A stretch of DNA of 64,000 nt, taken from NCBI RefSeq assembly GCF_038432375.1, contig NZ_JBCAUS010000006.1, positions 395,489 to 459,488 of the forward strand. Direction: 5' to 3'. Of this stretch, positions 26,526 through 34,385 are shown in pieces (position 1 is the first letter of the stretch; every line of letters starts with the position of its first letter). This DNA is from Methanococcoides sp. LMO-2. GTDB taxonomy: Archaea; Halobacteriota; Methanosarcinia; Methanosarcinales; Methanosarcinaceae. The translations under genes and the position numbers were made by a program. The notes below the pieces were generated by a model. It saw nothing but the letters and a program-made list of their open reading frames with translations. It made no database searches and had not been told where the DNA came from.

Positions 26526-27365
26526 TCAAAATCGACCCAGGCTGAGCCATGAGTCTTCTGCAACCCAGGTTGTGATGGTGATAAATTTATCAACTACAAT
26601 ATGTGGTTCTCGTTCGGATTCAGAACTTATGAACAGACCTTTACTTTTCCACTTAACTGAATTATAAAATTCTCCAAAAATCTTGCCACTTTGTGAGTGC
26701 TCTTTATTTTCAGTAACCGACAACATGGTGCAATTTGTAAGTACCTCTGAATTTCCCACAACAAGCACATTGTCGGAACTATCAATGAAAAACAGTCCTT
26801 CAATGTGAACATCTTTGTTCTTGTCCCCCTTGCAACCAATCTGGTCTTCCCAGCTTTCATGGGATATCTCAAGGACACTTACAGTGAAAGAGGAGAAATT
26901 ATCTGGATCGGGCAAGAGAATTTCAAGTTCATATAATTCTATTACTGTGCTCTCCATTAGCTTTCCGGTAGCCGAAAATTCTCTTGAGCCAACTGGTTTC
27001 ATCTCAAGGGCATTTATTTCCAGAACATTGGCTCTGTCATCAGCGATTATTTCAGTAATATTCCCCTCAGATTCGATAAGTATAATATTTGCTGCTCCAA
27101 ACTCGCTTAAACCAATCACATTTTGAGGATCAATACGAAGGGATGTGGAATCAATGACTGAATCGATATAGCCACTTGAAGCAGAGTAGCTACTCAAAGG
27201 AACCGGATATTTATGAAAAGATGTATTAAATAATTCTGAAAACTTGAACTCATTGCTTGAGTGATAAGGTTCTGCAGGCAAAGTGACTAAAGCTGATATT
27301 AGACTGATGAACAGGATCAGGCTTATTGTTATGAATATTAATTTTTTAGACGATAGCTCATACAT
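26526..27365 (-). CDS. Hypothetical exported or membrane-anchored protein
   Basis: The 279-residue protein has one N-terminal hydrophobic helix (about 9-28) that serves as an anchor or uncleaved signal. The remaining beta-rich domain is presumably outside the cell. It has two cysteines close together in the second half (IGCKGDKNKDVHIEGLF and LTNCTM), which may pair. The domain shows repeated ITEIIAD and VLEINALEM style strands but no known motif. AT-rich codon use matches the accessory island. Function unknown. Confidence 0.6.
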   Translation of the reverse strand: MYELSSKKLIFITISLILFISLISALVTLPAEPYHSSNEFKFSELFNTSFHKYPVPLSSYSASSGYIDSVIDSTSLRIDPQNVIGLSEFGAANIILIESEGNITEIIADDRANVLEINALEMKPVGSREFSATGKLMESTVIELYELEILLPDPDNFSSFTVSVLEISHESWEDQIGCKGDKNKDVHIEGLFFIDSSDNVLVVGNSEVLTNCTMLSVTENKEHSQSGKIFGEFYNSVKWKSKGLFISSESEREPHIVVDKFITITTWVAEDSWLSLGRF

Positions 27366-27633
27366 TTGATCAGAACCTGCATCTTATCCAAACATTCTTT
27401 CCCAAAGCAAGATCAAATTGACCTTAAATCGAATTTTAATTCACTTATCGTTTGACCTTGAACTTAATAGATGGTCCAGTATCAACGTAATATTAGAGAA
27501 TGCCAGACCTTCCTTTCTCCTGTACCAGACCATGAATGAAACATGGACAACGTAACGAAGAAAGCCAGAATGAATATCCCTCACATTATCGCAATATTCC
27601 TTTTTAGTTTTTGGAGATATGACCACAAAACTA

Positions 27634-28224
27634 TCACTTCCTACTCCTTGCCGATAACAACAGCCCGATGATAAGCATTATTGAGGTAAAGCCCGGCGTT
27701 TGCTTGTTTGTCCCGGGTTCTTCCTGTGTTGTTTCATTGACTATGATCACAAGATTTCCATCTTCGTCGAAATGGGCTTCATCCCTAACGTTCTTAGCTT
27801 CCTCTTCCATCAAACCAGCCATCTTTGCCATGAAAGCATAATCAGTAACCTTTATATCATCTGGATATCGATCCCAGACATCAATAAGTTTGTTCTTATA
27901 CTCTACCTTCTCCTCATCAGAAAGATCCATGCCATCAATATAGTTTAGATAGACAACCCTGCTATCATTATTCGTTCCAGCATAAGCTAAGGCACTACCA
28001 CCTCCCGGCATAGCTCTTACCACAGCAGGCAAGTTCTTTTGCAACTCAAGATAATCTTCCATTTCCTGGACAGCATCTTCCCCCAATTTCTCCCTGGTTT
28101 CTTCAAGTCTTAGTTGGGCAGCATCCTCAACAAAAGTCTCATTCTCACTAACTGCTGCGCTTGCAGATGATGTAAGACACATTACCAACATGATAGCAAT
28201 TAGCACTCCAATTAGCTTATTCAT
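27634..28224 (-). CDS. Exported protein with PGF-CTERM-like sorting tail
   Basis: The 196-residue protein has a signal peptide (1-23, ending SASA) and a mostly helical charged exterior domain (DAAQLRLEETREKLGEDAVQ, then a Gly-rich MPGGGSALAYAG). It ends in a tripartite tail: a Thr/Glu/Pro-rich linker, PGF, a hydrophobic helix (TSIMLIIGLLLS) and a basic end ARSRK. This is the layout of PGF-CTERM proteins processed by archaeosortase A, so lipid anchoring to the cell surface is predicted. It is divergent from the secreted protein and regulator pair, with repeat copy 2 in the shared upstream region. Confidence 0.72.
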   Translation of the reverse strand: MNKLIGVLIAIMLVMCLTSSASAAVSENETFVEDAAQLRLEETREKLGEDAVQEMEDYLELQKNLPAVVRAMPGGGSALAYAGTNNDSRVVYLNYIDGMDLSDEEKVEYKNKLIDVWDRYPDDIKVTDYAFMAKMAGLMEEEAKNVRDEAHFDEDGNLVIIVNETTQEEPGTNKQTPGFTSIMLIIGLLLSARSRK

Positions 28225-28366
28225 TTTCTATCAATTCCTTGTCTTTCAAGTACCATAAAACACGTCTAGGTTTGCTTTTTAAGGACAATCCTGATACATC
28301 TATAATATCAACTTCAAACCTAGCTCTGCTCCAGAAAACGGAAGTCATTCATTGCCATAAAACAAA

Positions 28367-28459
28367 GCTGACCCCCACTTCATCGAACATTTTTGCGATG
28401 TTGCAATAAATCCTAGATAAGAGATTGTATAAATATTTTCTAACCACATCATCGAACTG
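28367..28459 (+). repeat. Three-copy intergenic element, copy 2
   Basis: The copy reads GCTGACCCCC, then AACATTTTTGCGATGTT (a 5-bp inverted repeat), TATAAATAT, and ACCACATCATCGAACTG. It matches copy 3 closely in order and spacing. Its right end is the left arm of a larger inverted repeat. Confidence 0.65.
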
Positions 28460-28477
28460 TTTTTTCAGTTCGACGAT
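28448..28477. promoter_or_regulatory. 12-bp inverted repeat with T6 spacer, candidate operator
   Basis: ATCATCGAACTG (28448-28459) and CAGTTCGACGAT (28466-28477) are inverted with one mismatch around TTTTTT. The dyad centre is ~30 bases downstream of the TATA box, so it would cover the transcription start for the secreted protein and regulator operon. It could bind the encoded winged-helix regulator, or act as an RNA hairpin. Confidence 0.5.
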
Positions 28478-28540
28478 ATGGTCACAAAACTTATATCCTG
28501 TTTTTTTGCAAGATGTTTTGTAAAATTTAGGAGGAAAAAT

Positions 28541-28963
28541 ATGATAAGAAAAATTGGATTATTACTAATAGTAATGCTTATATCGGTATCTTTTGCCGCA
28601 GCTACCGCCAGTCAGGACAACGGATATACCATCGTTCCTGTCAAGTCAGATCCTACAATCACACCAAGATGGGTTTCTGACACCATCACACAGGGAGAAA
28701 CAAACTGGCATGGTGAAATAATCAGTTCATACACAACTTCACGTCACATAGACCTGAACTGGGGTGACACAAGCGATTCACTTAGGCTTATAGTGTACAG
28801 CCCGAGCAATGAAATAATCGGGACATTCTATGACAATGCAGACGGTGTCATCGATGGAAGAATTAACATTGTAATAACAAATTCAAATGGATTTGAACTC
28901 GGAACCTGGAATAGTCAGGTTTATGGATATAGTGTCAAGGGTACAGAAGATTATTATATCTGA
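28541..28963 (+). CDS. Small secreted protein, operon partner of the membrane-bound regulator
   Basis: From the ATG at 28541, preceded by GGAGG, the protein is 140 residues. It has a signal peptide (about 1-24, ending ATA). The mature domain is beta-rich with many Ser, Thr and Asn (TTSRHIDLNWGDTSDSLRL, LGTWNSQVYGYSVKGTEDYY) and no cysteine. It resembles small exported beta-sandwich proteins of Methanosarcinaceae without a known role. It ends 17 bases before the winged-helix regulator gene, so the two form an operon and it may be the regulator's ligand, sensor partner or target (inference). Confidence 0.7.
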   Translation: MIRKIGLLLIVMLISVSFAAATASQDNGYTIVPVKSDPTITPRWVSDTITQGETNWHGEIISSYTTSRHIDLNWGDTSDSLRLIVYSPSNEIIGTFYDNADGVIDGRINIVITNSNGFELGTWNSQVYGYSVKGTEDYYI

Positions 28964-28980
28964 AAATTGTTTCCATTGTT

Positions 28981-29715
28981 ATGAGATATTTATGGATTCC
29001 ATTTTTGCTTTTCATACTCATTTGCAATCCAGCTCTGGCCAGTGCAAACGAGTATGAAGTAGCTCCATACACGGGTCCTGAAAGAGGTATGTATGAAGGT
29101 GGTGGCCATGATATCACCTTCTCTTTTTTTGAGCTTCCATTATCTCTTCAAATCATCTACATCTCAGGATTGTTGGGAGCCCCATTAGCCCTTTACAAAT
29201 TCATACCCCTCCTTTTAGGAAGGATAAGGCAAAAATGCGAGAACCCTCACAGGAATCGAATTCTTCACTACATAACCGAGAATCCCGGAAGCACAATATC
29301 TGATATTGAAAAGACTCTAGAGATGGAAAGAAGCACCGTAAGATATCATTTAAAAGTGCTTCAATTTAAAAACAAAATAACCCGATTGGAAAAAGGGAAG
29401 TTAGTGCTGCTTTTTAAGAATTCATACAAATATACGGATACAGAAAAGAAAATCATCTTCTTCCTGCGAAATGACACAGGAAAATCAATTCTAATCTCCA
29501 TTCTTCATGAGCCAGGAATAACAAACCAGAATCTCACACAGACATTCGGACTGGCTAAAAGCACCGTGCATTGGCATATTGATGAGCTGCACAATGAAGG
29601 ACTTGTACATTTCAAAAGCGATGGGAAATACAAAAGGTGCTTTATTAATCCGGCGATAGAGGCAGATCTGAAAAACGCCATATCGGAATCCGAACCTGCC
29701 ATTTCAGCTATTTAA
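28981..29715 (+). CDS. Membrane-tethered regulator with two winged-helix DNA-binding domains
   Basis: The 244-residue protein has an N-terminal signal-like helix (1-21), a short exterior segment (about 22-50), and a membrane helix (about 52-78). Two winged-helix domains would face the cytoplasm. The first (about 88-145) carries PGSTISDIEKTLEMERSTVRYHLKVL. The second (about 155-225) carries EPGITNQNLTQTFGLAKSTVHWHIDEL. This is an architecture for a one-component sensor that passes an outside signal straight to DNA. It follows the secreted protein gene by 17 bases. The operator-like dyad upstream and related sequences elsewhere in the island are candidate targets. Confidence 0.78.
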   Translation: MRYLWIPFLLFILICNPALASANEYEVAPYTGPERGMYEGGGHDITFSFFELPLSLQIIYISGLLGAPLALYKFIPLLLGRIRQKCENPHRNRILHYITENPGSTISDIEKTLEMERSTVRYHLKVLQFKNKITRLEKGKLVLLFKNSYKYTDTEKKIIFFLRNDTGKSILISILHEPGITNQNLTQTFGLAKSTVHWHIDELHNEGLVHFKSDGKYKRCFINPAIEADLKNAISESEPAISAI

Positions 29716-29857
29716 TCAGCAGTTCTTGATTTTATGTTCATTTTCATTAGCATCATCTTTGATTCTGATCGTGTCTTCTAAATACAAGAACTACAAAGAA
29801 TCCAATATTAGATTTTACCGTCGTTTATTTGATTTGCCCTTTAAATAATATTTAACA

Positions 29858-30322
29858 TCAAATGTGACTGTGTTTCACAGCATTTGAACTTCCATTTCTA
29901 TTTCTAATAATGAAATAGACAATTACAATCAATGCATAACCCACTGCCAGAGTAGTTCTATAGGAAAGCTCAAAACCTGACACATACGCGATTATAGTCA
30001 CTGGCATATAAAGGATAAAACCTATCAATGAACTTTTCATGAACGCGATGTCACGGAGCTTTTCGGATGCATCCAAATTATCTTTGTTAAGAATATAGAT
30101 TCCTGTTACAATAAAAAATGCTAACAAGCCTGCATCCAGCCAATAGTCCACAGGACCCAAATTTTGAGCAACTATTAAATTGGGGTTACCTGTATCTGCC
30201 TGTGAAAATAGCAGGAATTTTATTTTTGAGAGGAAAAGACCATATACATAATAAAAAAAAAGTCCAAGCAAAGCCCCTGCAAATACAAGGATTTTTGCTC
30301 GCAATTGTTTTGTTGTCTTCAT
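29858..30322 (-). CDS. Hypothetical four-helix membrane protein
   Basis: The 154-residue protein has about four membrane helices: near 11-29, 57-77, 93-111 and 121-138. The short exterior loop is polar and no charged functional motif is visible. It is followed by an AT-rich 142-base gap to the regulator gene (convergent) and preceded by a short spacer from the gene at 30348, so it is probably the second gene of that transcript. Function unknown. Confidence 0.6.
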   Translation of the reverse strand: MKTTKQLRAKILVFAGALLGLFFYYVYGLFLSKIKFLLFSQADTGNPNLIVAQNLGPVDYWLDAGLLAFFIVTGIYILNKDNLDASEKLRDIAFMKSSLIGFILYMPVTIIAYVSGFELSYRTTLAVGYALIVIVYFIIRNRNGSSNAVKHSHI

Positions 30323-30347
30323 AAGTGTACTCCTGAAAAATCAAGAC

Positions 30348-31265
30348 TTATGGATTTCCAACACTCATTGTATCCCAAAGAGTGTACGAAGCGATTCTAT
30401 AATATAAAGGCACAAATATGGGCAAATTTGTAGGAGGGAGACTGACATAACTCGATATATGAGACTCCCAATACCAGATACATCCTTCTTCATCCAGAAG
30501 AGCATCACTGGAAGTACCTCCAAGTACAAGTCCAAGAGCTGCACCTATGGCCGCACCAGGAACATTTCCAAGATATGCCCCAATTGTAGCTCCTGCAACT
30601 GCAGGTGCCAGTTGTGATATTGTATTAGACCTTGACTGCCTGATATGGTTGTGTTTAAGTTCATCTCCATTAATGTAATAATCCTGCCATACCTCACCAT
30701 TATACGCAGTATAACTTGGATGTGGGTACTTCACCCCGGTACCTTTCACAAAATTGACATCGTCCCATACATAAGAAGTTGATCTTGTCACAACCTGTTC
30801 ATCCTGAAATAAAGATGGAGTTGTTTTCTGAGACAATAATTCTTTAGTTTCCCCGGGGTCCAGAGGATTATATGTTGTGAAATAACTTTCAGTGTTTTCT
30901 TCGTTGAGCGTTACATCAACTTTGAAGTTATCAGATAATTTTGTCACATAAAATTCGAGGACCTCTTTTTCGTTAGTGGTTACATCCTCTACTTCCATTA
31001 TACCTTCTGTGAAATCCTCATCTGTATTGAGAGATATAACAATATCTCCAACTTGAACAATACTTGATGTATCTGTCATTTCTATTATCTGAATATCCGG
31101 CCTGTTTTCAATAATAACTTCATTTTCAGCATCTATGGAAGAAAATGCAGTGTTTTCTTTTGCGCTTACAGTGGGTAAACAAATTGAGCCCAATATCAGT
31201 AACGTCATGAAAATTGTTGTTACTCTTATCCCTTTGGTTTTCACGAATATACCTCTTAGATTCAT
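30348..31265 (-). CDS. Exported protein with glycine-zipper segment
   Basis: The 305-residue protein has a long signal sequence (about 1-35, ending VSA), a beta-rich acidic N-terminal domain (about 40-160), and a central WxD/Tyr-rich part. A glycine-zipper helix (about 220-250, VAGATIGAYLGNVPGAAIGA then ALGLVLGG) precedes an aromatic C-terminal part. Such zippers insert in or pack within membranes and occur in pore-forming and bacteriocin-like proteins, but no specific family is recognised. It is preceded by repeat copy 3 and shares the AT-rich style of the island. Confidence 0.65.
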   Translation of the reverse strand: MNLRGIFVKTKGIRVTTIFMTLLILGSICLPTVSAKENTAFSSIDAENEVIIENRPDIQIIEMTDTSSIVQVGDIVISLNTDEDFTEGIMEVEDVTTNEKEVLEFYVTKLSDNFKVDVTLNEENTESYFTTYNPLDPGETKELLSQKTTPSLFQDEQVVTRSTSYVWDDVNFVKGTGVKYPHPSYTAYNGEVWQDYYINGDELKHNHIRQSRSNTISQLAPAVAGATIGAYLGNVPGAAIGAALGLVLGGTSSDALLDEEGCIWYWESHISSYVSLPPTNLPIFVPLYYRIASYTLWDTMSVGNP

Positions 31266-31573
31266 TTACTCCAGAAGTAAAGCTACGCTTATATAGTACA
31301 AACAGCGAAGTATAACCCTGCCTTCTGGCACGGGGCTTCAGTTATTCCGTCAAGACTGGCTGAACCCCCTACTAACATTTTTACGATGTTGCATTATGTT
31401 CTAACTAAGTTACATTATAAATATAATCTGACCATATCATCGAACTGAAAGTGAACATTTGGATACACAGGAATCTATATTTTTCAGAAAAATAAGGTAG
31501 AAATCAGTAGATATCCCCAACATCTGACTTGAAGCCGAGAACAATAAGCCATATCGAATAACAAAAACAAAAC
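31266..31573. other. Intergenic region with repeat copy 3, island boundary
   Basis: This 308-base AT-rich stretch lies between the glycine-zipper gene and metV, both on the minus strand. It holds repeat copy 3 (31349-31447). No plus-strand gene follows the element, so in this copy it can only act as a promoter on the minus strand or as a remnant. Confidence 0.6.
31349..31447 (+). repeat. Three-copy intergenic element, copy 3
   Basis: The copy reads GTCAAGACTGGCTGAACCCCC, AACATTTTTACGATGTTGCA, TGTTCTAACTAAG, TATAAATATAATC and CCATATCATCGAACTG. The last part equals, with one mismatch, the reverse complement of the right arm of the dyad at 28466-28481. Confidence 0.65.
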
Positions 31574-32188
31574 TTACTTCACCAGCCGATCCTTCGCATC
31601 CCGGACCTCATCCAGCAGATCCAGCCGTCCGATCCTCTCAAGTCGCTCGTAGATCAACTCCCAGGCGCAATCCTTCTCAGGATCAACCTCGCATTTGCCA
31701 TCCATGGAACCACCGCAGGGACCGTTGAGCAGTTCCTTGGGACACTGGGCTGTGGGACAGACGCCACCGAACTCGGCGATGGTGCACTGGCCGCACATGG
31801 CACACAGATGATGGATAATCCTGTCTCCTGCCATGGCACCCAGAGATTCGGTGTTGTTGGCAGGATAGACATCCACGTCCACAAAGCGTGCAATGTTGGA
31901 AGTGCCGCTTCCGCACGCCATGACAAGCACTGCATCGGCATCCTTTATCTCAGGTGCAAGCTCCTCAAGGGCTTCACATGAGCGAACACTGCATGCTGCC
32001 TTTGCAACAACTCCACCGATCACGTTTATTCCGGCATCCTTAAGGTTGGATTTCATCTCGTCGACCTCAGGTTCTCCACCTACATGCTGCTTGGCAGCGC
32101 ATACGCTGCAGCCTACGATAAAAATGGACTCCTTGTCCGAAAGCATGTCAAGGATCTCGCTAAAGGGTTTGGAAGATGAGATTATCAT
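31574..32188 (-). CDS. MetV-like methylenetetrahydrofolate reductase C-terminal/zinc domain protein
   Basis: The 204-residue protein matches the MetV / MTHFR C-terminal family, which partners MetF in acetogens. Cysteine clusters are at CSVCAAK (near 27-33), CSVRSC, and a rich C-terminal run with CAMCGQC, CPTAQC, GPCGGS, KCEVD and DCAW, likely binding zinc and/or iron-sulfur clusters. The ATG follows the folP stop by 7 bases, with GAGG as ribosome binding site, so it is the last gene of the purN-glyA-folD-folP-metV operon. Its natural partner metF lies 6.7 kb downstream beyond the accessory island. Confidence 0.85.
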   Translation of the reverse strand: MIISSSKPFSEILDMLSDKESIFIVGCSVCAAKQHVGGEPEVDEMKSNLKDAGINVIGGVVAKAACSVRSCEALEELAPEIKDADAVLVMACGSGTSNIARFVDVDVYPANNTESLGAMAGDRIIHHLCAMCGQCTIAEFGGVCPTAQCPKELLNGPCGGSMDGKCEVDPEKDCAWELIYERLERIGRLDLLDEVRDAKDRLVK

Positions 32189-32195
32189 GATTTCC

Positions 32196-33428
32196 TCAGA
32201 TCTTGCTCAGATAGCTGTATTCAATATCAGATTCCTGTTTCAGTGCTTCTTTGATCATCTTTGATATCAGCGGGAGGTTTCTTGCCTGGCATCCCAGCTT
32301 ATCGGCAAGTTTCCTGACCTGGAGCAATGTGCCCATTACAATGACATCGGTCTTCTCGGTCTCATGGGAGACAGCATCACGTTCAAGCGCTGCATCCCCG
32401 CCGCGTGCTAGGATCTCCTGCTTGATGATCAGGGCCTCGGTGGTTGTGATATTGCTGATCTTCAGTACACGGTTCGCGGTCTTATCCTTCATGATGACGG
32501 AACCAGTACCCGTAACACCGATATTTCGCATTGCAAGAGCTGCATCATCAGGATTTGTGATGTCAAGCACGCTGACCTCGAAGCCGTTCTCCTCCACCAC
32601 AGGCTGCCTGCTGCGTATGGCGCCTGCGATCTGTACCACATCGAGAGTCTCTGCCACGTCATGGGTACGGATGATATGTGCACCCTTCTGAACAACGATG
32701 GCTGCTGCTGCCAGACTGCCGTACAGGCGCTTGGTTGCGGGTTTGTTGAGCAGGTCTCCGATGAACGATTTGCGGGAGATGGCTGCAAGGAGCGGTTTTT
32801 CGAACACTTTCAGGCGCTCGAACTGGTCGATGGTCTCAAGGTCGTAAATAGGAAGTTTTTCCGGCACCCATTTACCGATGGCAGGGTCCAGAATTAATTG
32901 GTCTGTATCGATTCCACGTTCTTCGGAACGCACAAGGATGTCGTCAAGGGAACGCATGATGGCATCCATGCCTATGGGGTCGCCTGGAAGTTTTCCCGCA
33001 GCCATCACAACTGCCGGACAGCCGTGGTCTGCAACCACATCCAGCATACCGCCATCCTCGGCAAAGCCTGCCACATCATTGACAACGTCAGCACCTTTTT
33101 CCAGTGCCTTCTCTGCAATGTCCGAGAACACCGTGTCCACTGAGATCACAGCATCCAGGTTGTCCTTCAAAAGTTCAAGTGCAGGCAAGAGGCGGTCGCA
33201 TTCTTCCTGTTTAGTGATGGGGTCGGCCAGCGGCCAGGTGGACCTTGCACCAAGGTCGATGATGGTGGCTCCATCGTCGATCATTCTCTGTGCAACATCA
33301 AGAACGGAATCCGTGTCCACCACGGATCCTTTGTAAAAAGACTCACGGCTCAGGTTTATAACACCCATTAATCGCACGGGGTGATCGTCACCTATTTTCA
33401 AGCCACATATGTCAACGTCAACAACCAT
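32196..33428 (-). CDS. folP: Dihydropteroate synthase with C-terminal extension
   Basis: Dihydropteroate synthase joins p-aminobenzoate to the pterin pyrophosphate. The 410-residue protein shows MGVINLSRESF (near 21-31), a DLGARSTWP pterin loop, ISVDTV, NDVAG and DPAIGKWVP, and a SRKSFIGDLL lysine motif, then IIRTHDVAET. About 130 residues beyond the usual end form an extra domain (about 280-410), as in archaeal DHPS-like proteins; this region may bind another protein. Being placed between folD and metV argues that it serves folate. It may instead act on a methanopterin-type substrate. Confidence 0.85.
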   Translation of the reverse strand: MVVDVDICGLKIGDDHPVRLMGVINLSRESFYKGSVVDTDSVLDVAQRMIDDGATIIDLGARSTWPLADPITKQEECDRLLPALELLKDNLDAVISVDTVFSDIAEKALEKGADVVNDVAGFAEDGGMLDVVADHGCPAVVMAAGKLPGDPIGMDAIMRSLDDILVRSEERGIDTDQLILDPAIGKWVPEKLPIYDLETIDQFERLKVFEKPLLAAISRKSFIGDLLNKPATKRLYGSLAAAAIVVQKGAHIIRTHDVAETLDVVQIAGAIRSRQPVVEENGFEVSVLDITNPDDAALAMRNIGVTGTGSVIMKDKTANRVLKISNITTTEALIIKQEILARGGDAALERDAVSHETEKTDVIVMGTLLQVRKLADKLGCQARNLPLISKMIKEALKQESDIEYSYLSKI

Positions 33429-33501
33429 TGTATAACCAGTGATTATGAGTTTTTATCGATTATATATAATACGACTGAAAAGAAAAAAGTGCAGACTGCC
33501 T

Positions 33502-34362
33502 TTAAGCAGTCTTCTGTGCTGCCATCAGGACATGCTGCATGAGTATGGAAATGGTCATAGGACCAACTCCGCCCGGAACCGGGGTTACCAGAGCAGCTTT
33601 CTTGATGACGTTCTCAAAGTCAACGTCCCCGTAGACCTTACCGTTCTCTTCGGAGATACCAACATCAAAGATCACAGCGCCTTCTTTCACCATGTCTTCC
33701 TTGATGAGATGCTTCACACCTGTGGCAACCACAAGGATATCTGCTTCTTTAGTGAACTTTGAGGTGTCCTCGGTGAACACATGGCAGACCGAAACGGTGG
33801 CATTCCTGTTCACAAGCATTGCAGCCATTGGCTTTCCGACCACATTGCTGTGACCCACGATAACCGCATGTTTGCCCTGTATGTCAATGTCGTATTCCTC
33901 AAGTGCACGGATGACACCCTTTGGAGTGCATGGCACAAGTTCCTCGATACCAATGAGAAGCTGTCCCATGTTGAATGGGTGGAAACCATCCGCATCCTTT
34001 GCAGGATCGATGGCGTTCATTGCTTCCTGCTCATTGAGTTGGGCTGGAAGTGGCAGCTGCAGGAGAATACCATGGATATCCTCTCTTGCATTCAATGTGC
34101 TGATAAGGTCAAGGAGTTCTTCCTGGGTCGTGGACTCAGGAAGGGGGTGGTCCTCTGCATAAATGCCTACACGGTCACAAGCTTTGTGTTTTAACCTCAC
34201 GTACATCTTTGATGCAGGGTCATCGCCTACAAGAATGGTAGCCAGTCCGGGAGTTATGCCTTTTTCACTTTTGAGCTCTTCGACTCCGGCCTTAACCTCA
34301 GCTTCCACTTTCTTTGCAACAGCTCTTCCATCAATGATCTTGTTCTGGTCCTCGTCAGACAT
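33502..34362 (-). CDS. folD: Methylenetetrahydrofolate dehydrogenase/methenyltetrahydrofolate cyclohydrolase
   Basis: FolD interconverts methylene- and formyl-tetrahydrofolate with NAD(P). The 286-residue protein has [16 protein letters not shown] with the catalytic lysine, [24 protein letters not shown], and the nucleotide-binding [32 protein letters not shown] closes the protein. It is 23 bases downstream of glyA. Combined with purN and glyA it supplies formyl groups for purine synthesis. Confidence 0.97.
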   Translation of the reverse strand: MSDEDQNKIIDGRAVAKKVEAEVKAGVEELKSEKGITPGLATILVGDDPASKMYVRLKHKACDRVGIYAEDHPLPESTTQEELLDLISTLNAREDIHGILLQLPLPAQLNEQEAMNAIDPAKDADGFHPFNMGQLLIGIEELVPCTPKGVIRALEEYDIDIQGKHAVIVGHSNVVGKPMAAMLVNRNATVSVCHVFTEDTSKFTKEADILVVATGVKHLIKEDMVKEGAVIFDVGISEENGKVYGDVDFENVIKKAALVTPVPGGVGPMTISILMQHVLMAAQKTA

Positions 34363-34385
34363 TGCAGTTCACCTTCTTATTACGT

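Larger units (their letters stand above)
28225..28540. other. Divergent intergenic region with repeat copy 2 and an operator-like dyad
   Basis: This 316-base region between the PGF-CTERM gene (minus) and the secreted protein gene (plus) holds repeat copy 2 (28367-28459), a TATA-like TATAAATATTTTC at 28428-28440, and a 12-bp inverted repeat at 28448-28477. A GGAGG ribosome binding site lies before 28541. No RNA gene was recognised. Confidence 0.6.

Noticed and set aside
26335..26550. 71-residue minus-strand ORF
   Set aside because: It overlaps the end of the accepted gene at 26526 and the repeat element, has no start signal, and its composition looks non-protein.
27441..27626. 61-residue minus-strand ORF in the gap before the PGF-CTERM gene region
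   Set aside because: No ribosome binding site, no partner and no recognisable family. It might be a relic of a mobile element, but the evidence is too thin to annotate. The surrounding gap of 268 bases otherwise holds nothing recognisable.
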